From the NCBI GenBank assembly GCA_018663245.1, contig JABJEI010000025.1, positions 1-53,062 of the forward strand: 53,062 bases of DNA, in the 5' to 3' direction. This DNA comes from a bacterium (GTDB lineage: Bacteria > Babelota > Babeliae > Babelales > JABJEI01). Positions within the stretch are counted from its first letter, which is position 1. Every line of letters begins with the position of its first letter. This document shows, piece by piece, positions 17,639 to 27,580 of this stretch. A model generated the notes under the pieces. That model did not search any database. It saw only the letters and a list, made by a program, of their open reading frames with translations, and was not told the DNA's origin. The position numbers and the translations under genes were made by a program.

Positions 17639-17977
17639 CTACGCTTTAACCGTTAAAACGACACTAATGTGACTGGTGCGCTTCTTTTGTGGCATAGCTC
17701 TGCCCATAGCACCAGGCTTAAAGTATTTACGTGTCGGCCCTTGGTCTACTTTAATTTCACCAACTATCAAACGTTCAACATCCAAGTCTTCGTGAGCATA
17801 CACAGCATTGGCCAAAGCCGATTCAACTAGTTTCCTAATCGGAACCACGCGCTTCACTTGATATGTAGACAACCAAGCTAATGCTTGTGACACTGATTTG
17901 CCACGGATGACATCCACAATGGGACGCAACTTGTACGGAGAAAAAGATATTCGCATTGCCTTTGCACAAAAATTCAT
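17639..17977 (-). CDS. rplV: Ribosomal protein uL22
   Basis: uL22 lines the exit tunnel. The start is placed at the ATG at 17977 (MNFCAKAMRISFSPYK), because the upstream part of the frame begins with a TTG and does not match the family. Landmarks are KLRPIVDVIRGKSVSQAL, KLVESALANAV and the tail GRAMPQKKRTSHISVVL. The Shine-Dalgarno site is weak. The protein has 112 residues. Confidence 0.94.
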   Translation of the reverse strand: MNFCAKAMRISFSPYKLRPIVDVIRGKSVSQALAWLSTYQVKRVVPIRKLVESALANAVYAHEDLDVERLIVGEIKVDQGPTRKYFKPGAMGRAMPQKKRTSHISVVLTVKA

Positions 17978-18044
17978 GTTTACCCAACCCAACCGGATTT
18001 TATTTTGTATTTAAACCTATAGTAATAACTTACCGTAACTGCGC

Positions 18045-18326
18045 TTACCCTGCAACTCCGGCTTTACGCTGGCCACTGTGCATTCTGAATGTACGTGTCG
18101 GCGCAAACTCTCCCAACAGGTGCCCCACCATATTTTCAGTAATGTAAACTGGCACATGTTTTCGGCCGTCATGTATAGCAATGGTTAGCCCGACAAAGTC
18201 AGGTGTTACCATGCTACGGCGCGACCATGTTTTAATGGACTTAGTATCGCCACTTTCTTTTGACTTGAGCACTTTTTTCATCAAGTGATCGTCAACGAAA
18301 GGGCCCTTCTTAGAGGATCTTGCCAT
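18045..18326 (-). CDS. rpsS: Ribosomal protein uS19
   Basis: uS19 sits in the 30S head near uS13. The 93-residue protein begins [19 protein letters not shown]. It has [20 protein letters not shown] and [15 protein letters not shown]. It is directly downstream of rplB. Confidence 0.97.
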   Translation of the reverse strand: MARSSKKGPFVDDHLMKKVLKSKESGDTKSIKTWSRRSMVTPDFVGLTIAIHDGRKHVPVYITENMVGHLLGEFAPTRTFRMHSGQRKAGVAG

Positions 18327-18336
18327 TTACGTTTCC

Positions 18337-19167
18337 TTACTTAGCTTTTCTTCTACGGATGATCAACGATGCACCACGCTTATTTTTCTTACGAGTTCTA
18401 TAACCTTTACACGGCTGACCCCATGGAGAGGTCGGATGTGATCCAGATTTAGAACGACCTTCACCACCACCATGTGGGTGATCGATAGGGTTCATAGCCA
18501 TACCACGAACCGTTGGTCGTATACCCATGTGACGCTTACGACCGGCTTTACCGATCGAAATGTTTTTAACATCAGCGTTACCGAGTACACCAACTGTTGC
18601 CCAACAATCAAGGTGAATCATACGGACTTCGCCAGATGGCATTTTGACCGTACAATACTTATCACCCTTACCGATTAATTGAGCGCTAGTACCGGCACTA
18701 CGCACAAGCGCACCACCAGACTTAGGTCGCATTTCAATATTGTGCACAAGGAAACCCACGGGCACATTTTTTAGTGGCAAACAGTTACCTGTTTTTGCTT
18801 CAACATCTTGACCAGCAATAACAGTATCGCCAACTTTAACGCCTTGCGGAAGCAATATATAACGTTTAGCACCGTTAGCGTATACCACCAATGCAATGCG
18901 AACACTGCGATTTGGATCATACTCAACAGAATCAATACGTCCTGGAACATCACGCATGCTACGATGGAAATCTATAACTCGATATAATCGACGAGCTCCA
19001 CCACCACGGTGACGAACAGTAATACGTCCGTATACGTTTCTACCACCAGTTTTTCTTAGGCCAACAACCAGACTCTTAAGCGGTTTTTTGCGCGTAATGT
19101 CCTCGTTGCCAATATATGATTGGAACCTTTGAGAAGGCGTCCTGGGTTTTCTTAGTTTGACTGACAT
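18337..19167 (-). CDS. rplB: Ribosomal protein uL2
   Basis: uL2 is needed for subunit association and peptidyl transfer. The 276-residue length is typical. The C-terminal signature is clear: RPTVRGMAMNPIDHPHGGGE, including the conserved His near the end, followed by SPWGQPCKGYRTRKKNK. The N-terminal RNA-binding domain has GRITVRHRGGGARRLYR. Confidence 0.97.
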   Translation of the reverse strand: MSVKLRKPRTPSQRFQSYIGNEDITRKKPLKSLVVGLRKTGGRNVYGRITVRHRGGGARRLYRVIDFHRSMRDVPGRIDSVEYDPNRSVRIALVVYANGAKRYILLPQGVKVGDTVIAGQDVEAKTGNCLPLKNVPVGFLVHNIEMRPKSGGALVRSAGTSAQLIGKGDKYCTVKMPSGEVRMIHLDCWATVGVLGNADVKNISIGKAGRKRHMGIRPTVRGMAMNPIDHPHGGGEGRSKSGSHPTSPWGQPCKGYRTRKKNKRGASLIIRRRKAK

Positions 19168-19177
19168 TACTTATCCC

Positions 19178-19519
19178 TTACTCAACGCTTGCTTCTGCTT
19201 GCACGGTCGGCGGCTTCACAGGCACATGAGACGTAGGAATGAAGTCAAGGGAGTACCCCTCCTTCAAAGTCACATAAGCAATCTTTTTGTGAACACCTCT
19301 AGTCATATGACGACCAGAGCGCTTTGCCTTACCTTTACGAATGACTACACGAATCGTATCAACTTCAACCTTAAAAAGCTTATTTAAAGCTTCAGATATC
19401 AGTGGCTTATTAGCCTTCATATGAACTCGAAGAACAAGTTGTTTATGAACGCTGTTAACACGATATGCCTTGTCACTGATGACAGGTGCAACAATAATAT
19501 TATAAAGACTTAAATCCAT
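19178..19519 (-). CDS. rplW: Ribosomal protein uL23
   Basis: uL23 is a docking site at the exit tunnel for trigger factor and SRP. The 113-residue protein has [33 protein letters not shown] and [11 protein letters not shown] short Pro/Val/Ala tail is extra. It overlaps the end of rplD by ten bases. Confidence 0.95.
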   Translation of the reverse strand: MDLSLYNIIVAPVISDKAYRVNSVHKQLVLRVHMKANKPLISEALNKLFKVEVDTIRVVIRKGKAKRSGRHMTRGVHKKIAYVTLKEGYSLDFIPTSHVPVKPPTVQAEASVE

Positions 19520-20190
19520 TGTGCCACCATAGCTTTGAAGGCATCAAAATCAGCCTTTTTAAAAACCCAGCAGTCTGCGTATGTCATGTCATACACGTTA
19601 GGCTCATCAAACAACGTAACTTGTACGCTATTTATGTTGCAAAACGATGCCTGAGTGACAATGTCACCAGGAGCAACAAACAAGTTGACTTTATGACCAG
19701 CCAAACCAAGTTTTGCCAACAATTCAACAGCTTGCTTAGTTTTTGGAACTAAACCATTAATCTGCCAGTCAGCAATAATAATACGTTCTTGGTCAATATA
19801 CTGAGCGATAATTTTTTGGAAAATAACGCGACGCTGCTTCTTGTTAACACTCAATGAGCGTGTACGTGCCTGCGGTCCAAAAGTGACTCCGCCTCCACGC
19901 CACAATGGCGAACGTCTTGTTCCTGCACGAGCGCGTCCAGTACCTTTTTGTCGCCATGGCTTGTGGTTTGTATAAGCCACATCAGCGCGACCCTTTACAC
20001 CAACAGTACCTTGACGCCAATTTTGCAAGTGACGACGAACGCATATAGCGTATCCAACCCTAGCACGACCAATAGAGTCTTGATCGTCCTTTACAGGTGT
20101 TTGCATTCCAAGATCTTTGTAACCAACAACTGAGCCCAAAGATGGGGCAGCACTGGTTGTCTTGTTTTTATCTTTCTGTGTAGCTGTCAT
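19510..20190 (-). CDS. rplD: Ribosomal protein uL4
   Basis: uL4 lines the exit tunnel and in E. coli represses the S10 operon. The 226-residue protein has the tunnel loop with [20 protein letters not shown] and then [11 protein letters not shown]. The usual C-terminal Rossmann-like half follows. The N-terminal 20 residues are Lys/Thr/Ser-rich and probably extra. It starts two bases after rplC. Confidence 0.96.
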   Translation of the reverse strand: MTATQKDKNKTTSAAPSLGSVVGYKDLGMQTPVKDDQDSIGRARVGYAICVRRHLQNWRQGTVGVKGRADVAYTNHKPWRQKGTGRARAGTRRSPLWRGGGVTFGPQARTRSLSVNKKQRRVIFQKIIAQYIDQERIIIADWQINGLVPKTKQAVELLAKLGLAGHKVNLFVAPGDIVTQASFCNINSVQVTLFDEPNVYDMTYADCWVFKKADFDAFKAMVAQWI

Positions 20191-20192
20191 GG

Positions 20193-20822
20193 TTACCCAC
20201 TCTTCTTAACAAAAACGAACGAACCCGATTTGCCAGGAACAGAGCCTTTAACGAGCATAATATTATGCTCAAGCTCAATTCTAACAACCTTCAAATTGCG
20301 TGTAACAACCTGAACGTTACCCATGTGTCCGGGAAGTTTCTTCCCTTTTGGTACTTTTCCTTGCGTACGAGCACCACACATAGCTCCTGGATTTCGGCCT
20401 AACCTATGACCATGAGAAGCTGGACCACCGGCAAAGTCGTAACGACGTACAACACCGGCAAAACCGCAACCCTTACTGATTCCAGTAACATCGACAAGTG
20501 AACCCGAGCCAAACAATTCGTCATTAAGACGTAAAGCTTGTCCAACGGTAACATCTTGCGCTGGCTGGTCGAGTCTTATCTCTCGAACCAAACCAAAGAA
20601 CCTTTTTTTGTTTTTTAGCCAAGCAGGATCAAAGTCTTTACCAAGATATCGTTTACGCATACGCGCAACTTGGACGGCATGATAACCATCAACAATCTCA
20701 TCTTTGATCTGTGTAACAAACCAACCAGTAACTTCTATAACTGTTACCGGTAAAGCCCGTCCGTCTTCTTGAACAAAAATCTGGGTCATACCCACCTTTT
20801 TGCCCCAAAGCCCGTTAACCAT
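20193..20822 (-). CDS. rplC: Ribosomal protein uL3
   Basis: uL3 is one of the first proteins to bind 23S rRNA and reaches toward the peptidyl transferase centre. The 209-residue protein starts [16 protein letters not shown]. It carries [20 protein letters not shown] and [20 protein letters not shown]. It is the second gene of the S10 block, after rpsJ. Confidence 0.97.
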   Translation of the reverse strand: MVNGLWGKKVGMTQIFVQEDGRALPVTVIEVTGWFVTQIKDEIVDGYHAVQVARMRKRYLGKDFDPAWLKNKKRFFGLVREIRLDQPAQDVTVGQALRLNDELFGSGSLVDVTGISKGCGFAGVVRRYDFAGGPASHGHRLGRNPGAMCGARTQGKVPKGKKLPGHMGNVQVVTRNLKVVRIELEHNIMLVKGSVPGKSGSFVFVKKSG

Positions 20823-20842
20823 GCAGAATACCTTTCAATCGA

Positions 20843-21148
20843 CTATTTAATCTCAACATCCACTCCAGAGGAAATACTTAATTTCATGAGAGCGTCCATC
20901 GTTTGGTCCGATGGAGACATAATGTCCAGGATTCGCTTGTGCGTTGTGAGCTCAAACTGTTCCCTTGATTTTTTATTAACGTGTGGTGATCTCAACACTG
21001 TGAAGCACCGTCGTACATTTGGCAAAGGAACGGGACCGACAATGTCGGACCCGGTTCTTTTAACAGTAACCACAATTTGCTTAACTGATTTATCAAGCAA
21101 TTGGTGATCGTACGATCTGAGCGTTAGACGAATCTTACGCTTTTTCAT
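20843..21148 (-). CDS. rpsJ: Ribosomal protein uS10
   Basis: uS10 forms part of the 30S head and is the Nus-factor partner NusE in antitermination. The 101-residue protein has [20 protein letters not shown] and [20 protein letters not shown]. It is placed directly after tuf. Confidence 0.97.
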   Translation of the reverse strand: MKKRKIRLTLRSYDHQLLDKSVKQIVVTVKRTGSDIVGPVPLPNVRRCFTVLRSPHVNKKSREQFELTTHKRILDIMSPSDQTMDALMKLSISSGVDVEIK

Positions 21149-21166
21149 GTAAGCAACCTATCAAGA

Positions 21167-22357
21167 CTAATCTAGAATCTTTGTAATAACACCAGAACCA
21201 ACAGTTCTTCCACCCTCACGGATAGGGAAACGTTGATCTTTTTCCATAGCAACAGGAACAATCAACTCAACGATCAGCTCGACGTTATCGCCAGGCATGA
21301 CCATTTCGCGACCTTCAGGCAACTGAACAATACCAGTTACATCTGTTGTACGGAAATAAAATTGCGGACGGTATCCACCAAAGAATGGTGAGTGACGACC
21401 ACCCTCATCCTTGCTCAAAACATATACTTGAGCGCCGAATTTTTTGTGGGGAGTCACTGAACCTGGTTTGGCAATAACCATACCACGCTCAATATCTTCC
21501 TTCTTAACACCACGAAGCAGTAGGCCGACATTGTCACCAGCTTGACCCTCATTGAGTGTCTTGCGGAACATTTCTACGCCAGTAACGATTGTCTTCATAG
21601 ACTTGCCAAGACCAACGATCTCAACTTCTTCACCAACTTTAACCTGACCACGATCAATACGACCAGTTGCAACAGTACCACGACCAGCGATCGAAAACAC
21701 GCCTTCACAAGCCATCAAAAATGGTTTGTCAATTTCACGTGTTGGCGTTGGAATGTACGAATCAACAGCAGCCATAAGCCTATCAATTGATTGCGTTCCA
21801 ATTTCGCTATCTTCGCCTTCCAAAGCCTTCAAAGCTGAACCGCGAATAAACGGAACTTCTTCAGCTGGGAAGTCATACTTTGTCAAAAGATCTTTGATCT
21901 CTTCTTCAACAAGGTCGACCATTTCTGGATCATCAACCATGTCAACTTTGTTAAGGTAAACAACCAACGATGGAATACCAACGTTTTTTGCCAACAGAAT
22001 ATGCTCACGCGTCTGAGGCATAGCACCATCAGCAGCAGAAACCACTAAGATTCCGCCATCCATCTGAGCAGCACCAGTGATCATGTTTTTGACATAATCG
22101 GCGTGTCCAGGACAATCGACGTGCGCGTAGTGGCGCGTATCTGTTTCGTACTCAACGTGCGATGTAGCAATGGTAATACCACGCTCACGCTCTTCTGGAG
22201 CGTTATCAATCTGATCAAACGCTCGTTTTTCTGCCTTACCCTGTGATGATAGTACATTAGTAATCGCAGCGGTTAGTGTTGTTTTACCATGATCAACGTG
22301 ACCAATTGTTCCAACGTTAACATGCGGTTTCGTACGTTCATACGTCTCTTTTGCCAT
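21167..22357 (-). CDS. tuf: Elongation factor Tu
   Basis: EF-Tu brings aminoacyl-tRNA to the ribosome as a GTP complex. The G1 motif GHVDHGKT is at about 19-26. The switch region [30 protein letters not shown] and NKVDM (G4) are all intact. The 396-residue length is standard. It lies between fusA and rpsJ as in the classic str operon. Only one tuf copy is in the window. Confidence 0.98.
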   Translation of the reverse strand: MAKETYERTKPHVNVGTIGHVDHGKTTLTAAITNVLSSQGKAEKRAFDQIDNAPEERERGITIATSHVEYETDTRHYAHVDCPGHADYVKNMITGAAQMDGGILVVSAADGAMPQTREHILLAKNVGIPSLVVYLNKVDMVDDPEMVDLVEEEIKDLLTKYDFPAEEVPFIRGSALKALEGEDSEIGTQSIDRLMAAVDSYIPTPTREIDKPFLMACEGVFSIAGRGTVATGRIDRGQVKVGEEVEIVGLGKSMKTIVTGVEMFRKTLNEGQAGDNVGLLLRGVKKEDIERGMVIAKPGSVTPHKKFGAQVYVLSKDEGGRHSPFFGGYRPQFYFRTTDVTGIVQLPEGREMVMPGDNVELIVELIVPVAMEKDQRFPIREGGRTVGSGVITKILD

Positions 22358-22393
22358 TAAATGACTCCTGACACACCTTCGGTTTATAAATAC

Positions 22394-24451
22394 TTATTTA
22401 TTACGTTCTATAGCTATCTGTTCTTGAATGTTTTTTGAAACTTCACGATAGCATTCAAATTCCATTGAATAAGATGCACGACCCTTTGTTAAAGATCGTA
22501 GATCTGTTGCATAGCCAAACATAGTTCCCAAAGGAACCTCAGCCGAAACTAATCTTGCGTTTCCACGCTCATCCATACCAAGGATTCTTCCACGACGAGA
22601 ATTCAAATCACCCATCACATCGCCCATGTGCTCTTCAGGCGTTTCAACTTCAACCTTCATAATAGGCTCAAGTAAAACGGAACTTGCTCGCCGCATACCT
22701 TCACGGAATGCAAGCCCTGCGGCCATCTTAAATGCAATTTCGGATGAATCAACATCATGATACGATCCATCAATCAAGGAAGCCTTGAAATCAACGACCG
22801 GATATCCTGCAATTATACCTGCAGTAAGTGATTCTCGAAAACCTTTTTCAACTGCTGGTATAAATTCTCTAGGAACTCTACCACCAACAACCTTGTTTTC
22901 GAATTCAAACCCTGTACCACGTTCAAGCGGTTCCATTCTAACAATTACGTGACCATACTGCCCACGACCACCACTTTGCTTAATAAACTTACCTTCAACC
23001 TCTACGGTCTTAGTGATAGCTTCTTTATAAGCAACTTGCAGTTTGCCCTGTGCAACATCGACATTGTGCTCTCGCCTTAGTCGGTCAACAATAATTTCAA
23101 GATGCAACTCACCCATACCGCTGATTGCAGTCTGATTCGTCTCTTCGTCATAACTAAATCTGAAGGACGGATCTTCACGCATCATTTTGTGCAAGGAGAG
23201 TGTCATTTTTTCATAATCAGCTTTTGTCTTAGGTTCAACAGATGTTGAAATGACTGGATCTGGTACGCTGATTTTTTCAAGAATGATATTCTTTTTCAGG
23301 TCGCAAATTGTGTCACCTGTTGTTGCATCTTTTATACCAACAACAGCACCAATATCACCAGCACACAAGCGATCAATTTCTTCACGCTTATTAGCGTGCA
23401 TTTTAACTAATCGACTAACACGCTCTTTACTGTCCTTTGTAGAATTATACACGTAAGAACCCGACTCTAAAACGCCGGAATAAACACGTACAAAACTCAA
23501 AAGGCCGACGTAAGGGTCGGTCATAATTTTAAAGATCAAAGCAGAAAGAGGCTCATCATCACTAGCTTTACGCTCTTGCTGACCATCAGAACTCTTCACA
23601 GGTGGAATATCAATAGGAGACGGTAGGTAGTCAACGACGGCATCCATCAAAAGCTGTACGCCTTTGTTCTTGAACGCTGAACCACAAAAAGTAGGAGTAA
23701 ATATCTGACCGATAGTACCCTTACGAATGGCAGCCTTCAATTCAGCCTCGCCAACTTCTTCTCCGTTGAGATACTTTTCTGCCAAGTCATCATCAACATC
23801 ACAAGCATGTTCAACTAGTTCAGTACGCAAAGTCTCAAGCTGTTCTTTATGCTCTTCAGGAACATCTTGCCATACAACGTCGATACCCATCTTGCCTTCA
23901 AACGTCGCCATGCGACGCGTAACCAAGTCGATAACTCCGTTAAAATTCTCAGCTTCACCAACTGGAATTTGTAGGGCAACAGCCTTACCATCAAGCTTTT
24001 TATTAACATCCTTGATGACGGCAAAATAATCGCCACCAACTCTGTCTAACTTATTTACAAAAATAATACGGGGTACGTTATAGCGATTTGCCTGACGCCA
24101 CACCGTTTCCGATTGCGGCTGCACTCCACCAACACCACAAAAAACAGCTACGGTACCATCAAGAACTCGTAACGAACGCTCTACTTCAATAGTAAAGTCA
24201 ACGTGTCCTGGAGTATCGATAATATTGACATCAATATCACCCCACTTACAAGCAGTCGCAGCAGACGTGATTGTAATACCACGCTCCTGCTCTTGCTCCA
24301 TCCAGTCCATAACCGCTGCACCTTCATGCACCTCACCAATTTTGTGAGATACACCAGTGTAAAATAAGATACGTTCAGTTACCGTAGTCTTACCAGCATC
24401 AATATGAGCTGCGATACCAATATTTCTGCATTTCGACAGATCCTTAGCCAT
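22394..24451 (-). CDS. fusA: Elongation factor G
   Basis: EF-G drives translocation of tRNA and mRNA. The 685-residue protein has G1 AHIDAGKTT near residue 17, the switch region [26 protein letters not shown] and NKLDRVG. Domain IV has [10 protein letters not shown]. Domain order and length are normal, so this looks like a true elongation factor and not a paralogue. Confidence 0.98.
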   Translation of the reverse strand: MAKDLSKCRNIGIAAHIDAGKTTVTERILFYTGVSHKIGEVHEGAAVMDWMEQEQERGITITSAATACKWGDIDVNIIDTPGHVDFTIEVERSLRVLDGTVAVFCGVGGVQPQSETVWRQANRYNVPRIIFVNKLDRVGGDYFAVIKDVNKKLDGKAVALQIPVGEAENFNGVIDLVTRRMATFEGKMGIDVVWQDVPEEHKEQLETLRTELVEHACDVDDDLAEKYLNGEEVGEAELKAAIRKGTIGQIFTPTFCGSAFKNKGVQLLMDAVVDYLPSPIDIPPVKSSDGQQERKASDDEPLSALIFKIMTDPYVGLLSFVRVYSGVLESGSYVYNSTKDSKERVSRLVKMHANKREEIDRLCAGDIGAVVGIKDATTGDTICDLKKNIILEKISVPDPVISTSVEPKTKADYEKMTLSLHKMMREDPSFRFSYDEETNQTAISGMGELHLEIIVDRLRREHNVDVAQGKLQVAYKEAITKTVEVEGKFIKQSGGRGQYGHVIVRMEPLERGTGFEFENKVVGGRVPREFIPAVEKGFRESLTAGIIAGYPVVDFKASLIDGSYHDVDSSEIAFKMAAGLAFREGMRRASSVLLEPIMKVEVETPEEHMGDVMGDLNSRRGRILGMDERGNARLVSAEVPLGTMFGYATDLRSLTKGRASYSMEFECYREVSKNIQEQIAIERNK

Positions 24452-24457
24452 CAGAAC

Positions 24458-24940
24458 CTACCAAGCGTAGTGCGAGAACGCACGATTTGATTCAGCCATC
24501 TTGTGAACGTCAACTTTTCGCTTCATTGCTCCCCCACGACCTTCAACAGCATCCAACAATTCATGAGCAATTCTAAGGCCCATAGTTTTGTCTTTGCGAG
24601 AAGACGCAGCAGTTAGCAACCAGCGAATAGCCAGAGCACGATCTCTACCAGGACGAACCTGAACAGGGATCTGATAAACACTACCACCAACACGTCGAGG
24701 ACGAACCTCAACAACCGGTATCAGCTGCTCGAATCCTTTGTTAAAGGTCTCGAGACCTTTAAGCTCATCGCCACCAGCTTTTTTAACTAGCACGTCGATA
24801 GCATCATATACGATACGACGAGCAATGTTCTTTTTACCACGGCACATAACAACGTTGATAAATTTTTGTACTAATTCTGAACCGAAACGTGGATCAACAC
24901 CAATGTCTCTTTTATAATCAGCAGATTTACGCCTTGACAT
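24458..24940 (-). CDS. rpsG: Ribosomal protein uS7
   Basis: uS7 starts assembly of the 30S head and in E. coli regulates the str operon. The 160-residue protein has DPRFGSELVQKFINVVM, KGLETFNKGFEQLIPVVEVR and GGSVYQIPVQVRPGR. It lies ten bases after rpsL and seven before fusA. Confidence 0.97.
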   Translation of the reverse strand: MSRRKSADYKRDIGVDPRFGSELVQKFINVVMCRGKKNIARRIVYDAIDVLVKKAGGDELKGLETFNKGFEQLIPVVEVRPRRVGGSVYQIPVQVRPGRDRALAIRWLLTAASSRKDKTMGLRIAHELLDAVEGRGGAMKRKVDVHKMAESNRAFSHYAW

Positions 24941-24949
24941 AACCTAACC

Positions 24950-25327
24950 TTACGAAGCCTTCGGACGCTTAGCGCCGTAAAGTGATCGACTCTGTCTACG
25001 GCCTTCAACACCAGCTGTATCAAGAGCACCACGAACAATATGATACTTCACACCAGGTAAATCTTTTACCTTGCCACCGCGAACAAGCACCAAAGAGTGC
25101 TCCTGCAAGTTGTGACCTTCACCCGGGATGTAGGCCGTAACCTCAATACCAGTAGAAAGTTTCACACGAGCAACCTTACGCAAAGCGGAGTTTGGTTTTT
25201 TAGGTGTGGTAGTAAAAACACGTACACATACACCACGAGCATGTGGTGCACCTTTAAGTGCTGGACATTTTGATTTAGCCCTGGTCCTGCGACGAGGTTT
25301 CCGGACAAGTTGATTAACGGTAGGCAT
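24950..25327 (-). CDS. rpsL: Ribosomal protein uS12
   Basis: uS12 controls decoding accuracy at the A site and is the streptomycin target. The 125-residue protein begins [20 protein letters not shown]. It has [19 protein letters not shown], the conserved Lys of streptomycin sensitivity, and [20 protein letters not shown]. It is the first gene of the long leftward ribosomal run; a promoter candidate lies at 25446-25473. Confidence 0.97.
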   Translation of the reverse strand: MPTVNQLVRKPRRRTRAKSKCPALKGAPHARGVCVRVFTTTPKKPNSALRKVARVKLSTGIEVTAYIPGEGHNLQEHSLVLVRGGKVKDLPGVKYHIVRGALDTAGVEGRRQSRSLYGAKRPKAS

Positions 25328-25445
25328 ACCTGCGCTTTCCTGCGAGTAAATTTAAAATATGTCTCAAAAAAACAATAACAAATCACATCTGCGTATCTGA
25401 TAATAAGAAACAGAGACGGCTTAAATTGCAAATGTCGACTATGTC

Positions 25446-25473
25446 AGTGTAACTTTTTGCATAATTTTTTCAA
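25446..25473 (-). promoter_or_regulatory. Promoter candidate for the str-S10-spc-alpha run
   Basis: On the minus strand TTGAAA (25473-25468) is followed after 16 bases by TACACT (25451-25446), about 120 bases upstream of rpsL. No closer rpoBC gene precedes rpsL, so this is the likely main promoter for a run of about 19.5 kb. Confidence 0.45.
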
Positions 25474-25516
25474 GTAAGATCCACTAACAAACAAAAAATA
25501 AGATACAATCACTAGG

Positions 25517-25605
25517 GTAATCTTGCAAGCACAGCCCCTGAAAGCAGACAGCAAGGGAGCATCGTAGACTCGTAATAACGATCATGCTACGGTGGAAAGG
25601 GAATA
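25517..25605 (+). ncRNA. Possible structured 5' leader of rseP (unidentified)
   Basis: Just after a TACAAT box, the sequence is more GC-rich than its surroundings and can form stems. CATCGTAG pairs with CTACGGTG over eight positions with one G-T pair (about 25560-25594), and CCCCT pairs with AGGG just upstream. It matches no riboswitch or SRP RNA motif that I know; the conserved SRP loop (GGAAGGAAGCAG) is absent. There is no T run after it. This is a structural guess only. Confidence 0.25.
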
Positions 25606-25641
25606 ATTTGTAATTTTTTGTTTAATAACAAGGTACTTAAT

Positions 25642-26742
25642 ATGGACATATCCACAATCTCAGTTGCTTCATCTAAATTTATAAATCTTTTTATTGGTTT
25701 ATTAGGCTTTGCTTTTGTAATAGGTTTTCATGAATTGGGGCACTTTCTTTTTGCAAAATTATTTGGGGTTGGAGTTCCTCATTTTTCTATAGGATTTGGT
25801 CCGCGACTTATAAGTAAAAAACTTGGAAACACAACGGTCAGCTTATCAGCCATACCTTTAGGTGGTTACGTGCAAATAGCCGACTCAATTGATCAAATAC
25901 CAGGAATGAAGAAAAGCGACCTGTTTAGCAGCAAGCCATACTATCAAAAACTTGCCATAATGCTCGGCGGTATAGGATTTAACCTGATTTTTGCCTACGT
26001 AGCTATCATCACTATTTTTAGCGTTGGCGCGCCCGGAAACGGCCTCATACCATTTGCAAGTAGTCAACCAATTGTTAACCAAGCTGCCGACAAAAACCCA
26101 GCTAAACTAGCGGGCATCAAGTCTGGCGACCACATCACCAAGGTAAACAACCAACCAACACCAAACGTTCAAGAACTGATTGATCAACTTCATAAACACC
26201 CAAGCGAAACCGTACAGTTACAACTTATACGTGACGGCAAAACGCTAACTATACCTGTAACCACAGATAAAGCTGCACACATCGGCATCTCATTCTCTGC
26301 GCCTCCAATTGCACCTCATCCAATAAAAGAAGCTATAACAAAAGGTATTGCCGCAACAAACGGACTAATCAAGCAAAGCGCTAAAATGCCTGCCACGTTA
26401 TTCAAGTCTCGATCGCTAAAAGGTGTTGGCGGACCTGTGATGATTATTTCTAAAACGGCACAAGGAGCCGGTCTTGGGTGGCGAATTCTGTTAATACTGC
26501 TTGCCTTCCTTAGCATACAGCTAGCCCTGCTTAACCTGATACCACTCCCAATCCTTGATGGTGGTCAAATTTTGTTTTTGACAATCGAGGCAATAATACG
26601 TCGACCGCTAAAGTACAGCATTAAGGTTTTCATTCATTACCTGTCATGGGGATTAATGATGTTACTTTTCTTGGCGCTAACGATTAAAGACATATGGGCT
26701 CTCGTCCAGTCGCTACCAATTATCCGATCATTGTTCGGATAG
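25642..26742 (+). CDS. rseP: RseP-like site-2 membrane metalloprotease (M50)
   Basis: Site-2 proteases cut membrane-embedded anti-sigma factors and signal-peptide remnants. The 366-residue protein has the zinc motif HELGH at 30-34 in its first membrane segment. A single PDZ domain lies in the middle (NPAKLAGIKSGDHITKVNNQ and on). The C-terminal third-ligand motif is NLIPLPILDGGQ. Four hydrophobic segments frame these. E. coli RseP has two PDZ domains, so this is the shorter form. It stands alone, divergent from rpsL, and ends at a strong terminator. Confidence 0.93.
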   Translation: MDISTISVASSKFINLFIGLLGFAFVIGFHELGHFLFAKLFGVGVPHFSIGFGPRLISKKLGNTTVSLSAIPLGGYVQIADSIDQIPGMKKSDLFSSKPYYQKLAIMLGGIGFNLIFAYVAIITIFSVGAPGNGLIPFASSQPIVNQAADKNPAKLAGIKSGDHITKVNNQPTPNVQELIDQLHKHPSETVQLQLIRDGKTLTIPVTTDKAAHIGISFSAPPIAPHPIKEAITKGIAATNGLIKQSAKMPATLFKSRSLKGVGGPVMIISKTAQGAGLGWRILLILLAFLSIQLALLNLIPLPILDGGQILFLTIEAIIRRPLKYSIKVFIHYLSWGLMMLLFLALTIKDIWALVQSLPIIRSLFG

Positions 26743-26767
26743 TAGAACACTAAAATAGAGCATAAAA

Positions 26768-26801
26768 AAGCGCCTAGTGAAAGCATCATCTCTAGGCGCT
26801 T
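26768..26801. terminator. Bidirectional terminator between rseP and rplM
   Basis: A perfect ten-base-pair stem, AAGCGCCTAG (26768-26777) with CTAGGCGCTT (26792-26801), has A residues before it and T-rich sequence after it. It can therefore stop transcription in both directions. It lies between the convergent rseP (+) and rplM (-). Confidence 0.88.
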
Positions 26802-26819
26802 CTTTATTAGTCGTAAGCT

Positions 26820-27365
26820 TTACGCTTTGTCTGTCTCAACCTTTTGGGCTTTGACTGACTCTGCGGGCTTAACCGACTTAGCTTCTTTAGCAACAACTGC
26901 TTTTTTCTTAGGAGCTTCTACCACTGGGGTATCTTCAGAAAAACCTGCAAGTTGAGCCGCATGAGGATGTTGATCCCCAGCATAAACTTTTAATTTTTTT
27001 AGAACTTCGCGATTTAAGCGGTTCTTAGGCAACATGCCTCTAACTGCTTTTTCAACTAGTTGAGTTGGATGTTTTTCAAGCAACTCTTTAGCAGTAAGCT
27101 CTTTTTTACCGCCCAAGTATCCAGAAACGGTTACGTATATTTTACCATCCCACTTATTACCAGTCAGATGTATTTTATCGGCATTGATTACCACAACGTA
27201 GTCACCGCCATCTGTGTGAGGCGTAAAGTTAGGCCGGTCCTTACCGCGGAGTATATTTGCTATACGCACAGCCATTCGACCAAGTACTTGGTCTTTGGCA
27301 TCAACTATATGCCAGCGCGGTTCGTGTTCGCCCTTTTTAAGGAAAAACGTTTTGTTCATATTCAT
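26820..27365 (-). CDS. rplM: Ribosomal protein uL13 with Lys/Ala-rich tail
   Basis: uL13 is an early 50S assembly protein. The start is placed at the ATG at 27365 (MNMNKTFFLKKGEHEPRWHI), because GAAGG lies ten bases upstream and the upstream extension of the frame lacks family similarity. Conserved parts are DAKDQVLGRMAVRIANILRG and RGMLPKNRLNREVLKKLKVY. After about residue 148 there is a low-complexity Lys/Ala/Val/Glu tail of some 33 residues. The usual partner rpsI does not follow; the gene ends at a terminator. Confidence 0.94.
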   Translation of the reverse strand: MNMNKTFFLKKGEHEPRWHIVDAKDQVLGRMAVRIANILRGKDRPNFTPHTDGGDYVVVINADKIHLTGNKWDGKIYVTVSGYLGGKKELTAKELLEKHPTQLVEKAVRGMLPKNRLNREVLKKLKVYAGDQHPHAAQLAGFSEDTPVVEAPKKKAVVAKEAKSVKPAESVKAQKVETDKA

Positions 27366-27463
27366 CGTAAAAAAACCTTCAGAAAAAAATGTGAGCCTTT
27401 TGACCCATCTTTGTAGTTCGTTCTCTACGTGGGAACAGCTAAGAACACATCCATACAACCATT

Positions 27464-27492
27464 AGAATAAAAATTTTTTGCCCACTGGTCAA
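27464..27492 (-). promoter_or_regulatory. Promoter candidate for rplM
   Basis: On the minus strand TTGACC (27492-27487), 17 bases, then TATTCT (27469-27464). Start of transcription would be about 100 bases upstream of the rplM ATG. Confidence 0.5.
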
Positions 27493-27513
27493 ATACAATC
27501 AGCAAAAATAATC

Positions 27514-27542
27514 TTGGCGCCAGCTACACTCTGGTATACAAT
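27514..27542 (+). promoter_or_regulatory. Promoter candidate for the NhaC-type antiporter
   Basis: TTGGCG (27514-27519), 17 bases, then TACAAT (27537-27542), about 40 bases before the start codon. It is divergent from and close to the rplM promoter candidate. Confidence 0.5.
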
Positions 27543-27580
27543 GAGGCAACATTCTTAATTTAAAAAATCAAAGGCATGCC

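Larger units (their letters stand above)
25328..25641. other. Divergent regulatory region between rpsL and rseP
   Basis: This 314-base region holds the leftward promoter candidate for the ribosomal operon and a rightward TACAAT at about 25504-25509. A potentially structured leader ahead of rseP follows (listed separately). An upstream TTG could extend the rseP frame to 25618, but the ATG at 25642 with AAGG is a better start. Confidence 0.5.

Noticed and set aside
22394-24451. EF-G-like paralogue (EF-G2 or TetM type)
   Set aside because: It has normal length, an intact G domain and classic rpsG-fusA-tuf order, so it is the housekeeping EF-G.
25517-25605. Considered as SRP RNA (4.5S) or a known riboswitch
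   Set aside because: The conserved SRP apical loop sequence is missing and no known riboswitch core is seen. It is kept only as a low-confidence unidentified structure.
26820-27458. Longer start for uL13 at 27458
   Set aside because: The extra 31 residues do not match the family and a good ribosome site precedes the ATG at 27365.
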